A stretch of 64,000 nt of DNA from Picochlorum sp. 'celeri' (lineage: Eukaryota; Chlorophyta; Trebouxiophyceae). This document shows positions 44,683-54,824 of this stretch, piece after piece; position 1 is the stretch's first letter; every line of letters begins with the position of its first letter. The DNA lies in the NCBI GenBank assembly GCA_010909725.1, contig JAACMV010000007.1, forward strand, positions 930,001 through 994,000. Reading direction: 5' to 3'. The position numbers and the translations under genes are program-made. The notes beneath the pieces were generated by a model. That model ran no database searches. It worked only from the letters and a program-made list of their open reading frames with translations, and was not told the origin of the DNA.

Positions 44683-46254
44683 TCACATCTGTCCTACCAT
44701 GGAGACATGAATTTTGTCCTCCAAGCCCAAAGCCTCAATGACTGAGGAAATCGAGAGTTCAGTGGCATAGTCTCGAAGAGACTTCCCATAGATGTCCTTG
44801 ATTTCAAAGTCAATCATGTTTCTCAGGGCAGCCATCCCATTTTTGTTGTTGTGGACTCTCATTGCATCGTGTAACACTGTGGATGGCCCAGGCATGTGTC
44901 CAGCAAGATAGAGTTTTCTCCAAATCACGAGACCTCTGACTGCCTGACAAACAGAGCAGATGATATCGTCTTTCCTGCCATGACTAATGTTTTCCTCATC
45001 AAATGCAGACAAGAATGCTTGGATAAGATCTGTTTGCCCTTTCTCGTTCACAGCATTCGGATCCACTCCCTTTTCAAACAGCCAGTCCAGAATCTCCACA
45101 CGTGAAGGGTCCTTCCAAAAGAGCTGCGCGGTAACAAGGAAGGGGTTGGAAGAAGTCAAATCGCTTCCATTGCTCACCCTCGTATTGAATCCTGACGCAG
45201 GCAATGGATCAAAATAATTCATAATGGCATGGGAGCTATACTCTGAGTCCAATAACCAGACAAAAAGCTTCCTCAGGAGCAAGTGGTTCTTGTCTCTATT
45301 CTCAGTCACGACGCTGCGGCGACAATCCCGTTCCCTCCAACTTGGCATTGGGTCCATTCCTTGCTCCAACAAGATGAGAATTAACGAAAAATCAGCCATG
45401 ATATCAAAAGCATAGAGGAGATAATTAAGGTCCAATGCATAAGAGTATAGGTTTGGATCAAAACCCTCCTGGCATGCAATGAACTGGACAAGCGCATGAT
45501 CACCAAGAGACAAGGCATGGTGCATGGGAACCAGGCGGGACTCCCATACATCATCGTCCGATCCATTAATATAACAGCCATTTTCAAGCAGTAGTTTAAA
45601 AACACCGTAATCCGCGCTTGGCGTGACCTCCGAGGGTGTCGTCTGGCATCTACCTTGAGCTCCCAAAGCAACGTCTATTGGCTTGAGACCGTCATCCGGA
45701 TCAGATCCTTCGACCCAATACTCACATGCACTCACGCAAGATGGATCATAATCGATGAGCAATTTGATAGCTTTGAAGTACATCTCGAGCTTGGCACGGT
45801 CGTTCTGTCGCATGGCCTCAAACCGGAGAGAAATTGTTTGGCTGAGAATATTGATACAGAAGCCACCACAACTGTCTTCCTTTTCATACAGAACCATCTT
45901 GGCACCATGCTTGAGCAGTAACTCTACTTTTTCAATCTCACAGTTGTAAATACATTCCATCAATGGAACATCCCAACTCAGCCGTATTTGAACACCCAAT
46001 GGATCAGTCCTCAATGCATGCCAAAGATGCGTAGGATCATGATCAGGCTTTGCACCAAGCTCTTCCAAAAACCATTGCGTTGTTTCCAGATCCATAGTAG
46101 TTATGTGACAGCGAAAGATACGGTTCAAATCTTTCTCTTGCATTCCTTGGTCGAGGAGTGTCTTGACAGTCGACTTCAAACCCTTCATGTCTGAATTTCC
46201 TCCGAACGACCTCTTGGCACAAACCTTGTCGATTTCTGATGAGACATCAACCAT
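44683..46254 (-). CDS. ankyrin-repeat protein, function unknown
   Basis: The gene encodes 523 aa from the ATG at 46254. The earlier in-frame start is a GTG. The chain carries divergent ankyrin units. Recognisable pieces are VPLMECIYNCEIEKVELLLKHGAKMV (about 97-122), DYGVFKLLLENGCYINGSD, PMHHALSLGDHALVQFIACQEGFDPN, FSLILILLEQGMDPMP, and VEILDWLFEKGVDPNAVNEKGQTDLIQAF. Between these lie long acidic, Cys-containing inserts. There is no signal peptide, transmembrane helix or other domain. The repeats probably form a protein-binding scaffold, but nothing tells the partner. The codon and base make-up look like those of its neighbours, so I see no sign of recent transfer. Confidence 0.75.
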   Translation of the reverse strand: MVDVSSEIDKVCAKRSFGGNSDMKGLKSTVKTLLDQGMQEKDLNRIFRCHITTMDLETTQWFLEELGAKPDHDPTHLWHALRTDPLGVQIRLSWDVPLMECIYNCEIEKVELLLKHGAKMVLYEKEDSCGGFCINILSQTISLRFEAMRQNDRAKLEMYFKAIKLLIDYDPSCVSACEYWVEGSDPDDGLKPIDVALGAQGRCQTTPSEVTPSADYGVFKLLLENGCYINGSDDDVWESRLVPMHHALSLGDHALVQFIACQEGFDPNLYSYALDLNYLLYAFDIMADFSLILILLEQGMDPMPSWRERDCRRSVVTENRDKNHLLLRKLFVWLLDSEYSSHAIMNYFDPLPASGFNTRVSNGSDLTSSNPFLVTAQLFWKDPSRVEILDWLFEKGVDPNAVNEKGQTDLIQAFLSAFDEENISHGRKDDIICSVCQAVRGLVIWRKLYLAGHMPGPSTVLHDAMRVHNNKNGMAALRNMIDFEIKDIYGKSLRDYATELSISSVIEALGLEDKIHVSMVGQM

Positions 46255-47046
46255 TTTAGGGCCAATTATAATCACAGAAATACTCTATCCGCTCGAACTC
46301 TAGTGTTCGGTTTTCGCAGTGATCAAATGCTTCGCGTACACTTTGATCTCGTAACTGGGCTCTATCGCCTATATACAGCGACATTAATTGGTATTGGTTA
46401 ATATGTATTGATTTTATCCGCATCCGATATCTGAATTCTACCCGTATCATGTCGTTTCTTAATATAGTTGACCAGATCCCTCTTTACTTTACGACAGTAT
46501 TCTGCATGAGGCGCCGGCGCCCTCATCGTCTCTATGCAATCCCATCTCTTGATCTGACTGACTGTACCAGCAGAACAACACATGCATACTTGTCCCAAAG
46601 TGGTTTACAATTTTCCAGTGTGAAAGATGCCTTGAGTGTGGAGTCCATGGCGTTTGTATCTGTAATAATACACATGCAAGCCACATGAAGCTGTGATTCA
46701 TAGAATTCTTCCCAGACAATAGTAATAGTCCAGAATGAGTCGAATCCCTCGCGTTGAAATCATACCCACTTTGGCATATGCAAAGCGGTGATGATGAGAA
46801 TCATCAGGTAGCAAAGCGGGCGAGAGTATTGGAGGAAATTTTCTCCTCGTTTTCTTCATGAAGATGAATTCATCTTAAAAGGTCAAATTACGACAATTCC
46901 CAACCAACACACATGTGCTCCAGATTGATGTACACTGTACATACACCATCGCTTGTTCACATATATTTAATAAAGGGTTTGGTTATTGCAATATAATGTG
47001 GCATATGTAAAATAGAGGGTGTGGCTAGGAGTACAAGTTGGCTAGG
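46255..47046. other. divergent promoter region with nested palindromes
   Basis: About 790 bases lie between the ankyrin gene (minus) and the AMSH gene (plus). It has a 16-base perfect palindrome (46861-46876) overlapped by a 10-base palindrome (46854-46863). Minus frames at 46398-46719 could be forced into a small spliced gene, but no join satisfies phase and donor rules well. I do not call one. Confidence 0.45.
46861..46876. repeat. perfect 16-base palindrome
   Basis: The sequence AAGATGAATTCATCTT equals its own reverse complement. Its left end overlaps another palindrome, CTTCATGAAG, at 46854-46863. It sits about 170 bases before the AMSH start codon. A dimeric transcription-factor site is possible but unproven. 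Confidence 0.5.
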
Positions 47047-48495
47047 ATGAAAGAGACAGACGTGACGGACAGGCACACGTCAAAGACGCTCCTGTCTCAT
47101 TTGCACGAGGCTGCTCCTGTCCGTCCCGTTAATAATATCATGACTATTCGTACATATCAGAGGTCGGCAGGGCTTGCATTGAGGCAGGCGGAGGAATATC
47201 GGAGGGAGAAGAGAAAGGAACAGGAATACGTTATGCTCTTGAGGTTTGTAAATTTGGTATTGAAGACGATACCAGAGCATGCAGACTATAAATCTAATAA
47301 TACGATATCAAAGGCTCTGAATAAAGAGGTAGCGGTGGCGTTGACGGAGTTGGAGAAGCTGAAGAAGGAGTTCAAGAATAGGACAGTGGTGGTGAACGCG
47401 GAGGCTCCGTTTACGCCTCGGCGGGTGACGCATGCGGTGAAAATGCAAAAAGGGCATGTTCCGGGGTTGCATTGGGATGGTGGTGATGGGAAAGAGGATG
47501 TAGGTATGAGTCAGGAAGACGTGGCATCTCTGGAGCTGTTGGGTACGGATGCGTGGGATCAGAAGCAGAAGCCTCGGGTTGAGGAGAAAACAGAGAAGAC
47601 GTTGCTTATGCCGCATATGAAGAGTATTGTAGAGTCATTGCCTCCAAGTCGGAGTTCTGTGATACGAGACAAGCATGTGTTGATGTCTCAGATGCCCAAG
47701 GATGTTCCAAAGTATGATCAAGGGAAGGCATCTGCTAGCAGGCTGTATCCTGACCCAAGGGCCATGGTTCAACTAGGTCCACAAGAATTACGCGTTACAG
47801 AACAGGCCATGCCGACAGAGATGCCTCGTCCAGGGGATTCGTGCTCTTCGATGCCTCATCCAGTGGAATTGCCGGCCCCAGAACTGCATGACAGGAGCCA
47901 GATGGAGTTGAAGAGCACACCAGATGTGATTGAACCTCCCCGTGCAAAGGCTATGCGAGATGTTCATATTTCTTGTGCCCTGATGGATGAATTTCTGCGA
48001 TATGCTGTCATGAATACTAGGAAAGGAATAGAAACATGCGGTATATTGGCAGGCAAGTTGTCGACGGATGAGGGAACTTTTGTCATATCGGCGCTGATTG
48101 TCCCAAAGCAGGAGGGAACCACAGACACGGTCACTGCCCTGGCCGAGGAGGAAATTTTTGAAGCACAAGATTCTAGATCATTGTATCCGCTGGGATGGAT
48201 TCATACGCATCCCACGCAGACGTGCTTTTTATCGTCAGTGGATGTCCATACCCAGTGTGGGTACCAAACCATGCTGGATGAAGCCATTGCCATTGTCATG
48301 GCTCCAACTGATGCGAATTCTCCAGTGGGCATTTTCAGGCTCACGACACCAGGGGGGCTTAAACTTATCCAGAACTGCCCCTTGCGAGGATTCCACACGC
48401 ATCCCCCGACGGAGACTGGTCAGCAGGTGTATGAATTGTGCAACCATGTCTACCTCAATTCTAGGATTGGGTATGAAGTGATTGATTTGAGATGA
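47047..48495 (+). CDS. AMSH: AMSH-type JAMM/MPN+ deubiquitinase
   Basis: AMSH cuts Lys63-linked ubiquitin chains on cargo at endosomes and works with ESCRT. The gene encodes 482 aa in one exon from the ATG at 47047. The earlier in-frame start is a TTG. Residues about 10-110 are helical (AGLALRQAEEYRREKRKEQEY, LLRFVNLVLKTIPEH), matching the USP8-dimerisation/MIT-like front of AMSH. The MPN+ domain begins near DVHISCALMDEFLRYAV. The zinc site is complete: E in GIETCGILAG, then HTHPTQTCFLSSVD (about 386-399). The AMSH-only zinc-stabilised insertion is present with CPLRGFHTHP. The middle region is a low-complexity linker. Confidence 0.95.
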   Translation: MKETDVTDRHTSKTLLSHLHEAAPVRPVNNIMTIRTYQRSAGLALRQAEEYRREKRKEQEYVMLLRFVNLVLKTIPEHADYKSNNTISKALNKEVAVALTELEKLKKEFKNRTVVVNAEAPFTPRRVTHAVKMQKGHVPGLHWDGGDGKEDVGMSQEDVASLELLGTDAWDQKQKPRVEEKTEKTLLMPHMKSIVESLPPSRSSVIRDKHVLMSQMPKDVPKYDQGKASASRLYPDPRAMVQLGPQELRVTEQAMPTEMPRPGDSCSSMPHPVELPAPELHDRSQMELKSTPDVIEPPRAKAMRDVHISCALMDEFLRYAVMNTRKGIETCGILAGKLSTDEGTFVISALIVPKQEGTTDTVTALAEEEIFEAQDSRSLYPLGWIHTHPTQTCFLSSVDVHTQCGYQTMLDEAIAIVMAPTDANSPVGIFRLTTPGGLKLIQNCPLRGFHTHPPTETGQQVYELCNHVYLNSRIGYEVIDLR

Positions 48496-48575
48496 TACGA
48501 ATGCATCCTTTACAAAGATTTCATGTGGTTTCAACATCGTCATGTAAATAAATTATTATTTTTTTGCTCTATTAT

Positions 48576-49919
48576 CTATTTTCCCTTGATAATTGCATCG
48601 ACAGTGGCTTTACTGGAAGGAGGAGCCAAATACTGTGCCTGGACAAATGCCCGCTGGGCATCTGCTGGTCTACCTTCTTGTTGTAGCAAAAGTCCGCGGC
48701 CCAAGAACGGTCTGAAATCCTCTGGATGCTCATTACACAGCTCTTCGTATATGTTCAGGGCATTTGGAACATGCCCTTTCCATTGAGCATACAATTTCGC
48801 TTGCAGCATGCCTAATTCAACATCTCCAAGTTCGGGAGACGCAGTGGCACTGGCAGAAGCCCTCAGTGCAGCAACTTCCTCAATAGCATCCTTTTGCTTT
48901 CCAGATTGCATCAACGAATCCGTCAACAATGTTAATATCTCAATACTGGATGATTTTGATGCTGTAAATGCTTTTCGAAAGTTCTCGGTAGCCTTGGCAG
49001 CATTTCCCTGCGCTGCATATGTCTCTCCAAGCACGCGAAGGGCATCCTGGTCATCTGATCTGGCAGCGACAAGTTTCTCCAGTCTCAAAGATGCCTCTTT
49101 AAAATCTCCTAATTGCGTTTTCAGAACTGCTGAAGATTCCAAAGCTTCCAAATCATCCGGATTCTCGGTCAAACGAGACTCCATTTTCTCAAGCTCTGCC
49201 TCCACATCCTTCTTTTGCTCTGGGCTGAGCGCAACAGCAGCTCCCTGTGACTGCCGTTTCGTCGCATACCCTAATTCACTACCCCCGTTCGCAACAAGGA
49301 AAATACCGATGAGCAACAATGATAATGCCCCGAGAACCACCTGACTCGGTCCAAATGATCCTTCCTCTGCTGCACTCGTCTTTCGAACCTCCTTTGAGCT
49401 GTTTGTATCAAACAATGTTGATGTCAATGGTGGAGGATTATCATAGTTTGGTCGTAAAATATCATTGGAAGCGCGATTCTCTGCCTCCAACTTTGCCTTT
49501 TGGACCTCAGAGGTCTTCTCCAATTCTTTCAAGCGCTTTTCAAAGTCGACATTAGCCTGAATCTCCTCAGCAGACACAAACTCCTCCACCTTGACTTGAT
49601 CAAACGGCGCAGGCTCCCGACTCCTTTGCTCCACTCCACCAGCCATCTGTGGTGACGATGTCTCTTTCTGTGACTTTTTCGCCTTTCTACCACCCTTTTT
49701 GCTCTTCTTCTCTGACGCCGGCTTCCCAGTTGACTGCGAAAATCCCTTCCCTGTTGACGACGCGACAACCATGCCCATTCTACCAAGCAAACTATGACTT
49801 CCATACTGCATTGGAGATAATCTCACTGCGTAGGATGATCCAGGGAGCGGGTGGCGGGTCCATCCTCTTCTGGAACTGCCACACAGGTGAGTCGTGCTAC
49901 TGTTCGAGACAAGATTCAT
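48576..49919 (-). CDS. plastid-type TPR protein with one membrane anchor
   Basis: The gene encodes 447 aa in one exon from the ATG at 49919. The first 60 residues are Ser/Arg-rich without acidic residues, suggesting organelle import. A Lys-rich stretch and a coiled coil (AEEIQANVDFEKRLKELEK) follow. One transmembrane helix comes next (VVLGALSLLLIGIFLVANGG, about residues 197-216). The last 210 residues are tetratricopeptide-like helix pairs (LEALESSAVLKTQLGDFKEASLRLEKL, DALRVLGETYAAQGNAAKATENFRKAF, DAQRAFVQAQYLAP). Such anchored TPR proteins often help assemble photosystem or import complexes. I cannot match it to a named factor, so the role is inference. Confidence 0.78.
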   Translation of the reverse strand: MNLVSNSSTTHLCGSSRRGWTRHPLPGSSYAVRLSPMQYGSHSLLGRMGMVVASSTGKGFSQSTGKPASEKKSKKGGRKAKKSQKETSSPQMAGGVEQRSREPAPFDQVKVEEFVSAEEIQANVDFEKRLKELEKTSEVQKAKLEAENRASNDILRPNYDNPPPLTSTLFDTNSSKEVRKTSAAEEGSFGPSQVVLGALSLLLIGIFLVANGGSELGYATKRQSQGAAVALSPEQKKDVEAELEKMESRLTENPDDLEALESSAVLKTQLGDFKEASLRLEKLVAARSDDQDALRVLGETYAAQGNAAKATENFRKAFTASKSSSIEILTLLTDSLMQSGKQKDAIEEVAALRASASATASPELGDVELGMLQAKLYAQWKGHVPNALNIYEELCNEHPEDFRPFLGRGLLLQQEGRPADAQRAFVQAQYLAPPSSKATVDAIIKGK

Positions 49920-50025
49920 TCTATAAACCTCCAGCGTCAGTAGTACCCTGTTATTAATGCACTACTGGTAATAATAAGAAAATACAACGGTGTTTATGGT
50001 GGCGCGATGTTACATGAATACATGA

Positions 50026-50826
50026 TCAATGCTTTCGAATCTTCAAGGGCCATCCTGGGAATTTGGCATTCCAGTAGGCAATCCCATATTGTTCCAATGT
50101 TCTCTGAGAATCCTCCAAATTCTTACCCGCGTATGAGAATTTCTGCAATGCTGGAATAATACCAGCCTTGTCCTGCACGATACCATAACAGGCATCATGA
50201 AAACTCTTTTGTATAAAGGGGAACAAATTACAAAGACTATGCACGCACCATGATGACTTTTCTCAACTCCTCAATCCTCATCTTTGGACTGACATGCAAT
50301 ACAAATGGACCACCAGAATGTTTTCCAGTGCTTTTATCCACCTTTTCACCGTATTCATCTGATGTATGAAGGTCAGAGATGACTGGAAGGGCGATTGTTG
50401 GCAATCCTTTGTATTTGTCTCCTTGGGCTACATATCCATGAGGAATACCAGTCTCGTATGCCTTTTGCCTGTCTGCCTCTGCCTGCTCATTGGTAGGGTT
50501 GTACATTGGCTTCCATTCTGCATACAATTCATAGAGAACATGAGCAATATACCGTATAGATGGACTAGATTGTTGTGTGACGTACCTGACAGCTGTCCAC
50601 CATCAGCTTGCATCACTGGCACATACTTCTCATCATCATTATAGAAGGGATAGTTATTGGGAGGCACATTGACGAAACCTGTCCTTCCTGTACCAGGAGT
50701 AGGATTATACTTGGATACAGCGTCCATGGAGCTCTCGAGTTCGGGATACGATGCTTTGAGGCTCTCAATCTCCTCCTTGCTCCACGCTGCTGGAGGAGCA
50801 TCCGTAATCATTGCAGATACAGTCAT
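50026..50826 (-). CDS. unknown protein with C-terminal ubiquitin-like domain
   Basis: Exons 50826-50586, 50517-50249 and 50172-50026 join in phase to give 218 aa. The introns are 68 and 76 bases. Residues 1-140 are acidic, Pro/Tyr/Asn-rich and match no family I know (YNPTPGTGRTGFVNVPPNNY, EWKPMYNPTNEQAEADRQKAY). The last 75 residues fit a ubiquitin-like fold: FVLHVSPKMRIEELRKVIMDKAGI, then IPALQKFSYAGKNLEDSQRTLEQYGI, the K-x-I-x-G-x-x-L-x-D-x-x-T-L-x-x-Y-x-I logic. It lacks a terminal Gly-Gly, ending WPLKIRKH, so it is unlikely to be conjugated. A splice falls inside the domain. Role unknown. Confidence 0.75.
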
Positions 50827-51271
50827 CGAGGGTGTGTATACTCGAATATAATAATTGTCCTGGTATCCATGGAATGCACGTTTAGTATCTTATGATTGTC
50901 TATGGACCACAGTTGCAATCGACAACGTACCGGTCAACGCTCCTCGTCTCGCTCGTCTTCTTCACGACGACGCTCGAATCTATACCCGTATGACGTATAA
51001 ATAAAATTTAATACTTTATTTCGACCAATCATGTGCTTTGGAGTGTTGTTTGTTGCCTCATCATGGAGAAGACTGGTGTCTGGTCTCCATGTTCGAGTTC
51101 GACGTGGATGATCCCATCGGATCGTTTGCTGGATGGGGCACATGTATGTGTCATATCAAACTTTGAAATTTACAGTGCCAGTCCAGAAAAATACACAGAA
51201 AGAAAAAGATGCAAATCTGAGTATCTATCAATCCTCATATGGGTGGAAATAGCATAACCCACTAAAAAATT
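50827..51271. other. intergenic gap
   Basis: About 445 bases lie between two minus-strand genes. No coding frame, repeat or RNA gene is evident. It presumably contains the promoter of the ubiquitin-like protein and the 3' end of the DUF285 transcript. Confidence 0.5.
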
Positions 51272-52114
51272 CTAGTAATGCGAGAATAACAGCAACGTCA
51301 ATGGGCCACCACGACTCTGGTGCTCACCATCAACATGATGATCAACATCCCGAGGGCGGCAAGGCTGGCCCCACATTGGCTCGTGCCACGACACCAGTGC
51401 AGACATGACGGAGAAACATGGTGGCTTCGATGCAAGTCTTTCGACACACCACTCGGTCAGATCGTGTCTGAACGCGGACGCCCCGGCAAACATGGCAGCC
51501 ATGTTTGTCACATGGCGTGTGTTCCATGAGGCAATGTCCTGGTCAAACGAGCTGGCCCCAGTAAACATAAATCTCATATTCACCACGTTCTCTGTATTCC
51601 ATGAACCAATATCCTGGTTGAAAGAAGAAGCATCGTAAAATAATCCCGACATATCTCTAACATTGCCAGTATTCCAGGAAGAAATATCTTGAGAGAAGGA
51701 GGATGCACCCCAGAAAAGGCCTGACATGTTTGCAACACTGCTTGTATCCCATGACCCAATGGGCTCGTTGAATGCATCAGCATTCCAAAACAATGTGGAT
51801 AGGTCTGTTATCCCACTCGTACACGTCCGTGACAATTCAGGCCAGAGCTCTCTCCTTGACGCGAGGTATCGAAGTCCCTTCTCATCTCGCTTGGTGTACC
51901 TGACACCCCCAATCGGCGCAGACTCGTCTCCGACACGGGCATCTTCACATAGTACAGTTATTCCATTCGCTGCCAACGAAAATTGCCGGTTCCAAACCAA
52001 GGAATACAGAGTTTCGGGATGAAACGGGCTTGTGCGGGCGGAGGCTCCCGAGGAACCTACCACGACGACAGCTACTGCTACAGCCACCGACAGGCGCAGA
52101 TAGACATGTGCCAT
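51272..52114 (-). CDS. secreted BspA-type (DUF285) repeat protein
   Basis: The gene encodes 280 aa from the ATG at 52114. This start gives a signal peptide (LRLSVAVAVAVVVVGSSGASA). The longer frame has a polar leader beginning with a non-ATG codon. Five repeats of the MF-x(2)-A-x(2)-F-x-QDIGSWNT-x-x-V type lie at about residues 100-225, followed by a CVERLASKPPCFSVMSAL cap. The annotated end is a charged His/Asp-rich tail. One base out of frame, the same DNA encodes a 22-residue hydrophobic tail ending in a stop. So a frameshift or sequence error near 51376 may hide a membrane or GPI-type anchor. It is shorter than its relative at 8.2 kb and lacks the FN3-like front. Confidence 0.82.
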   Translation of the reverse strand: MAHVYLRLSVAVAVAVVVVGSSGASARTSPFHPETLYSLVWNRQFSLAANGITVLCEDARVGDESAPIGGVRYTKRDEKGLRYLASRRELWPELSRTCTSGITDLSTLFWNADAFNEPIGSWDTSSVANMSGLFWGASSFSQDISSWNTGNVRDMSGLFYDASSFNQDIGSWNTENVVNMRFMFTGASSFDQDIASWNTRHVTNMAAMFAGASAFRHDLTEWCVERLASKPPCFSVMSALVSWHEPMWGQPCRPRDVDHHVDGEHQSRGGPLTLLLFSHY

Positions 52115-53051
52115 ATAATTATTTGATCTCTCGATGAGGCGGTTGATATCTATAGACGATGTGCACAGAATGCAAACAGCGTTAGGGTGCTGAGATATTC
52201 CGTACAGATATTCAGGAGCCTGTCGTCTCCACAAAAACTATCAAGCAATATGTATAACAATTCTTGCAGGTAATATGTACACGTAGCAAGTAATTTCTAC
52301 ACAACCCAAGTAGACCTATAGTCGCACCTTGTTTATAGTTGTTATCGATAGGCGGCAGCTTCTTAACAGTTTCCACCTACCCATCAATCGATAGCCATTG
52401 ATGGGAATGATTGATGGTGGCCACATTCTGGACCCAGGATCAAAAATCCTCATGTGATGCAGGATTCAATGAACATGAACATGCATGAATGACATCGCAG
52501 TGACATGTATGTCCACTTCAGATGGTAGAACTGACTGTTTCCTTCTTCTGCTAGGGTTGGGTATGGCGGAGAGGGAGAAGTACAGACTGACCACTCGTTG
52601 GGATAAAACCAGGGCATGGGTGTGTACTAATTACGGAGACCAGGGCCTTGTTGTTCGAGCTATGTAGAGAACGAGATCGTGGGGGAAATGTCTATAAAGA
52701 CAAGTGCCATATGGATATTGCCGCATCAGTCTGAGTGGAGGTACATGTCTATGGCGGATGTGGTTGGTCCGCTGAGCTCGATTGGAATTTCTTGTTTTTG
52801 GATCGCGACTTGTTGAATCTCGCTGTGGGGTGTATATAGATCCAGAAATACTATACGATACCATTATGTATAGTTGAATATATATTGTCTCGGTTTGCAT
52901 GCTATAGAGCGAGTCTGTGGTTTGAAATTCTTTGTTTCTTTCCTTCTTGTTCTCCCTGAGGTGCTGGTGTTTTTTTAGGAGATTGCTAGGATAGGAGAAG
53001 GACTACGTGCCGCAGAGTTGCGTTGCCATCATTCATTTGAACAACACAAGT
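52115..53051. other. divergent promoter region, largest gene-free gap
   Basis: About 940 bases lie between a minus-strand and a plus-strand start. It contains a perfect hairpin at 52380-52405 and several TATCGATA-like words. Open frames here (for example 52485-52667) have no recognisable content. I see no RNA gene. Confidence 0.45.
52380..52405. repeat. perfect inverted repeat, 9-base stem, 8-base loop
   Basis: The arms are CCCATCAAT (52380-52388) and ATTGATGGG (52397-52405), with loop CGATAGCC. A partial third copy of the arm (ATTGATGG) follows at about 52409-52416. The geometry matches the hairpin at 44489-44516. Confidence 0.55.
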
Positions 53052-54798
53052 ATGGGGGACAAGATGAATGCCCAACAAGGGGATGATGATGGTGTTGTGG
53101 ACCAGCAGCAGAAGCTTTCTTCTCCGATGCCATTCTCAGAGTTTTTGGAGAAGATGAAGGATCCCAAAGCAGCTGACCTGGTGAGAATGATTAAGAATTT
53201 TATACGAGACTTTGAGCGAGCAAAGAAATCGGATCAGGGGAGTGATGTGGCACAAGATGGCGTCAAGGTGCAGGAATTCATCAGGTATATGGAAGGTGTG
53301 TTTTACAAGCATCCTGTATGGAAGGATTGCAGCACAGAGGAGGTGTCAGAACACGCGGTAGAAGGATTAGAAAAGTACATCATGTCTAAGATTTGGACAC
53401 AAACGTTTGGAGTGTCTATAGAAGACAAGGATAAGGATGAGAGGTATCAGCGGCTCTGTGATGCGCTTGGGTTTGTCGACTTGAGTACGCTGATGAAGGG
53501 AGGTGATGACGAGGAGGCTGATGTGGGTGTGCTTGTCGGGGATTACTTGGTTCGAGCGACAGAACATGTGCTCAAAATGGATCGATATAAGGCTCCCAGG
53601 GACAAATTGCTGTGTCTTGTGAATGTGAAGACATTGATTGAAGAAGGGATATTGTATGCGCATTCTCAGGGTCATGACTCTCTTGGTGGTGCGGATGCGT
53701 TTTTTCCCATGCTCTTGTTTGTTGTTATTCAGGCAAAGCCACCTTCTTTGGCGAGTAATATAGAGTATATTCGAAGGTTCCGAGGGAATAGGTTGTCAGG
53801 ACAGTTTGATTTTCTCCTGTCCAACTTGGAGTCTGTGGCCATGTATTTGGATACTGTTGCATGGCAGGATTTGAATATTTCCGAGGATGAATTTCTGGCG
53901 CGATTGGCAAAGGCAGGAATTCCTGAAGCGGAGATGCAGCTTCAAAATCAAGAAGCTAAACTCGCTACTGGAGATTATGATTCACAAACAAAAGTACCTG
54001 ATGCATTAATTGATGTTGGGCAAGATATGCCAGGGCCTAATGAGGGTGCAGGCCGTATCGTTGTTCCTGAAAATATGATATCGCAAGACATCTTATCTCC
54101 AGTGAATGAAAAATCTCCATATTTGCATGGAACGAATGATGCTATGGGCACGAGTGATCAGAAAAAGGTGAAACGGGAAGAGTTCAACTCTATCAAAGCA
54201 CTGATAGAGGAAGGGACGCCTTTAGTATTGCATGAAGAAAGCGAAGGGCGGCTTCATCAGAAATATCCGTGGATTTATGCAAACGCTGAAGATTTGCGAG
54301 TGGTACGATCCGTGATGGCACAGGCATGGATACATGCAGTAGGTATCTAATCGTTTTCATTGTCATGTCCAGGGTGAAGTGACACAATTGCTGTCGGATT
54401 ATCGTGATCTTGTTTTGAAACATGAAGCACTAAGACTAGCACTGGAAGATCAGCTTCCGATCCGCGCAGACTCGTGCGTGGGTGCCCCAAACAATCCAAA
54501 CATGGAAGACACTGACACGAACAAACAAAGTGTCTCTGCTGCTGCTGGCTCATTGATGCAAAAGCTTAGTCTCTATGGGGCGTGGAGACGAGGAAATACC
54601 GAGACATCTTCTGTTGAAGAATCGTCCCAGCAATCCACGCTATTACACTCGCTTTTTGGGCGATCACAGCGTGATTCAGATGCCGCGGGCGCAAGTGATG
54701 ATGGACCACAACAGGAGACAGTCCACACTAGCATTGACAATCAACAGCAGCAGCAGCATGACAACGAGAATCCAAAGCAGCCCGAATCCCTTATTTAA
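53052..54798 (+). CDS. VPS9: VPS9-domain guanine nucleotide exchange factor for Rab5-type GTPases
   Basis: VPS9 proteins activate endosomal Rab5-class GTPases. Exons 53052-54302 and 54373-54798 join in phase 0 over a 70-base intron with a GTACGA donor, giving 558 aa. A 34-base alternative intron also keeps the frame but inserts extra residues into a conserved join. The chosen splice gives YPWIYANAEDLRVGEVTQLLSDYRDLV, which lines up with plant VPS9a. The N-terminal helical bundle starts at PFSEFLEKMKDPKAADLVRMIKNFI. The VPS9 core has PRDKLLCLVNVKTLIE, GADAFFPMLLFVVIQAKPP, with its catalytic Asp region, and SNIEYIRRFRG. The last 100 residues are Ser/Gln-rich and disordered. Confidence 0.93.
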
Positions 54799-54824
54799 TA
54801 TACCATAGTAGTTGATCAATTGTA

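Noticed and set aside
46398..46719. Possible small spliced minus-strand gene (frames beginning MDSTLKASFTLENCKPLWDKYAC and ending RIQISDADKINTY)
   Set aside because: A good GTACAG to GCAG intron exists but leads to a stop. The in-phase alternative needs a poor 41-base intron. No family match.
54339..54372. 34-base intron in the VPS9 gene
   Set aside because: Phase is correct but the intron would be half the usual minimum, and it would insert residues where family members have none. The 70-base intron fits better.
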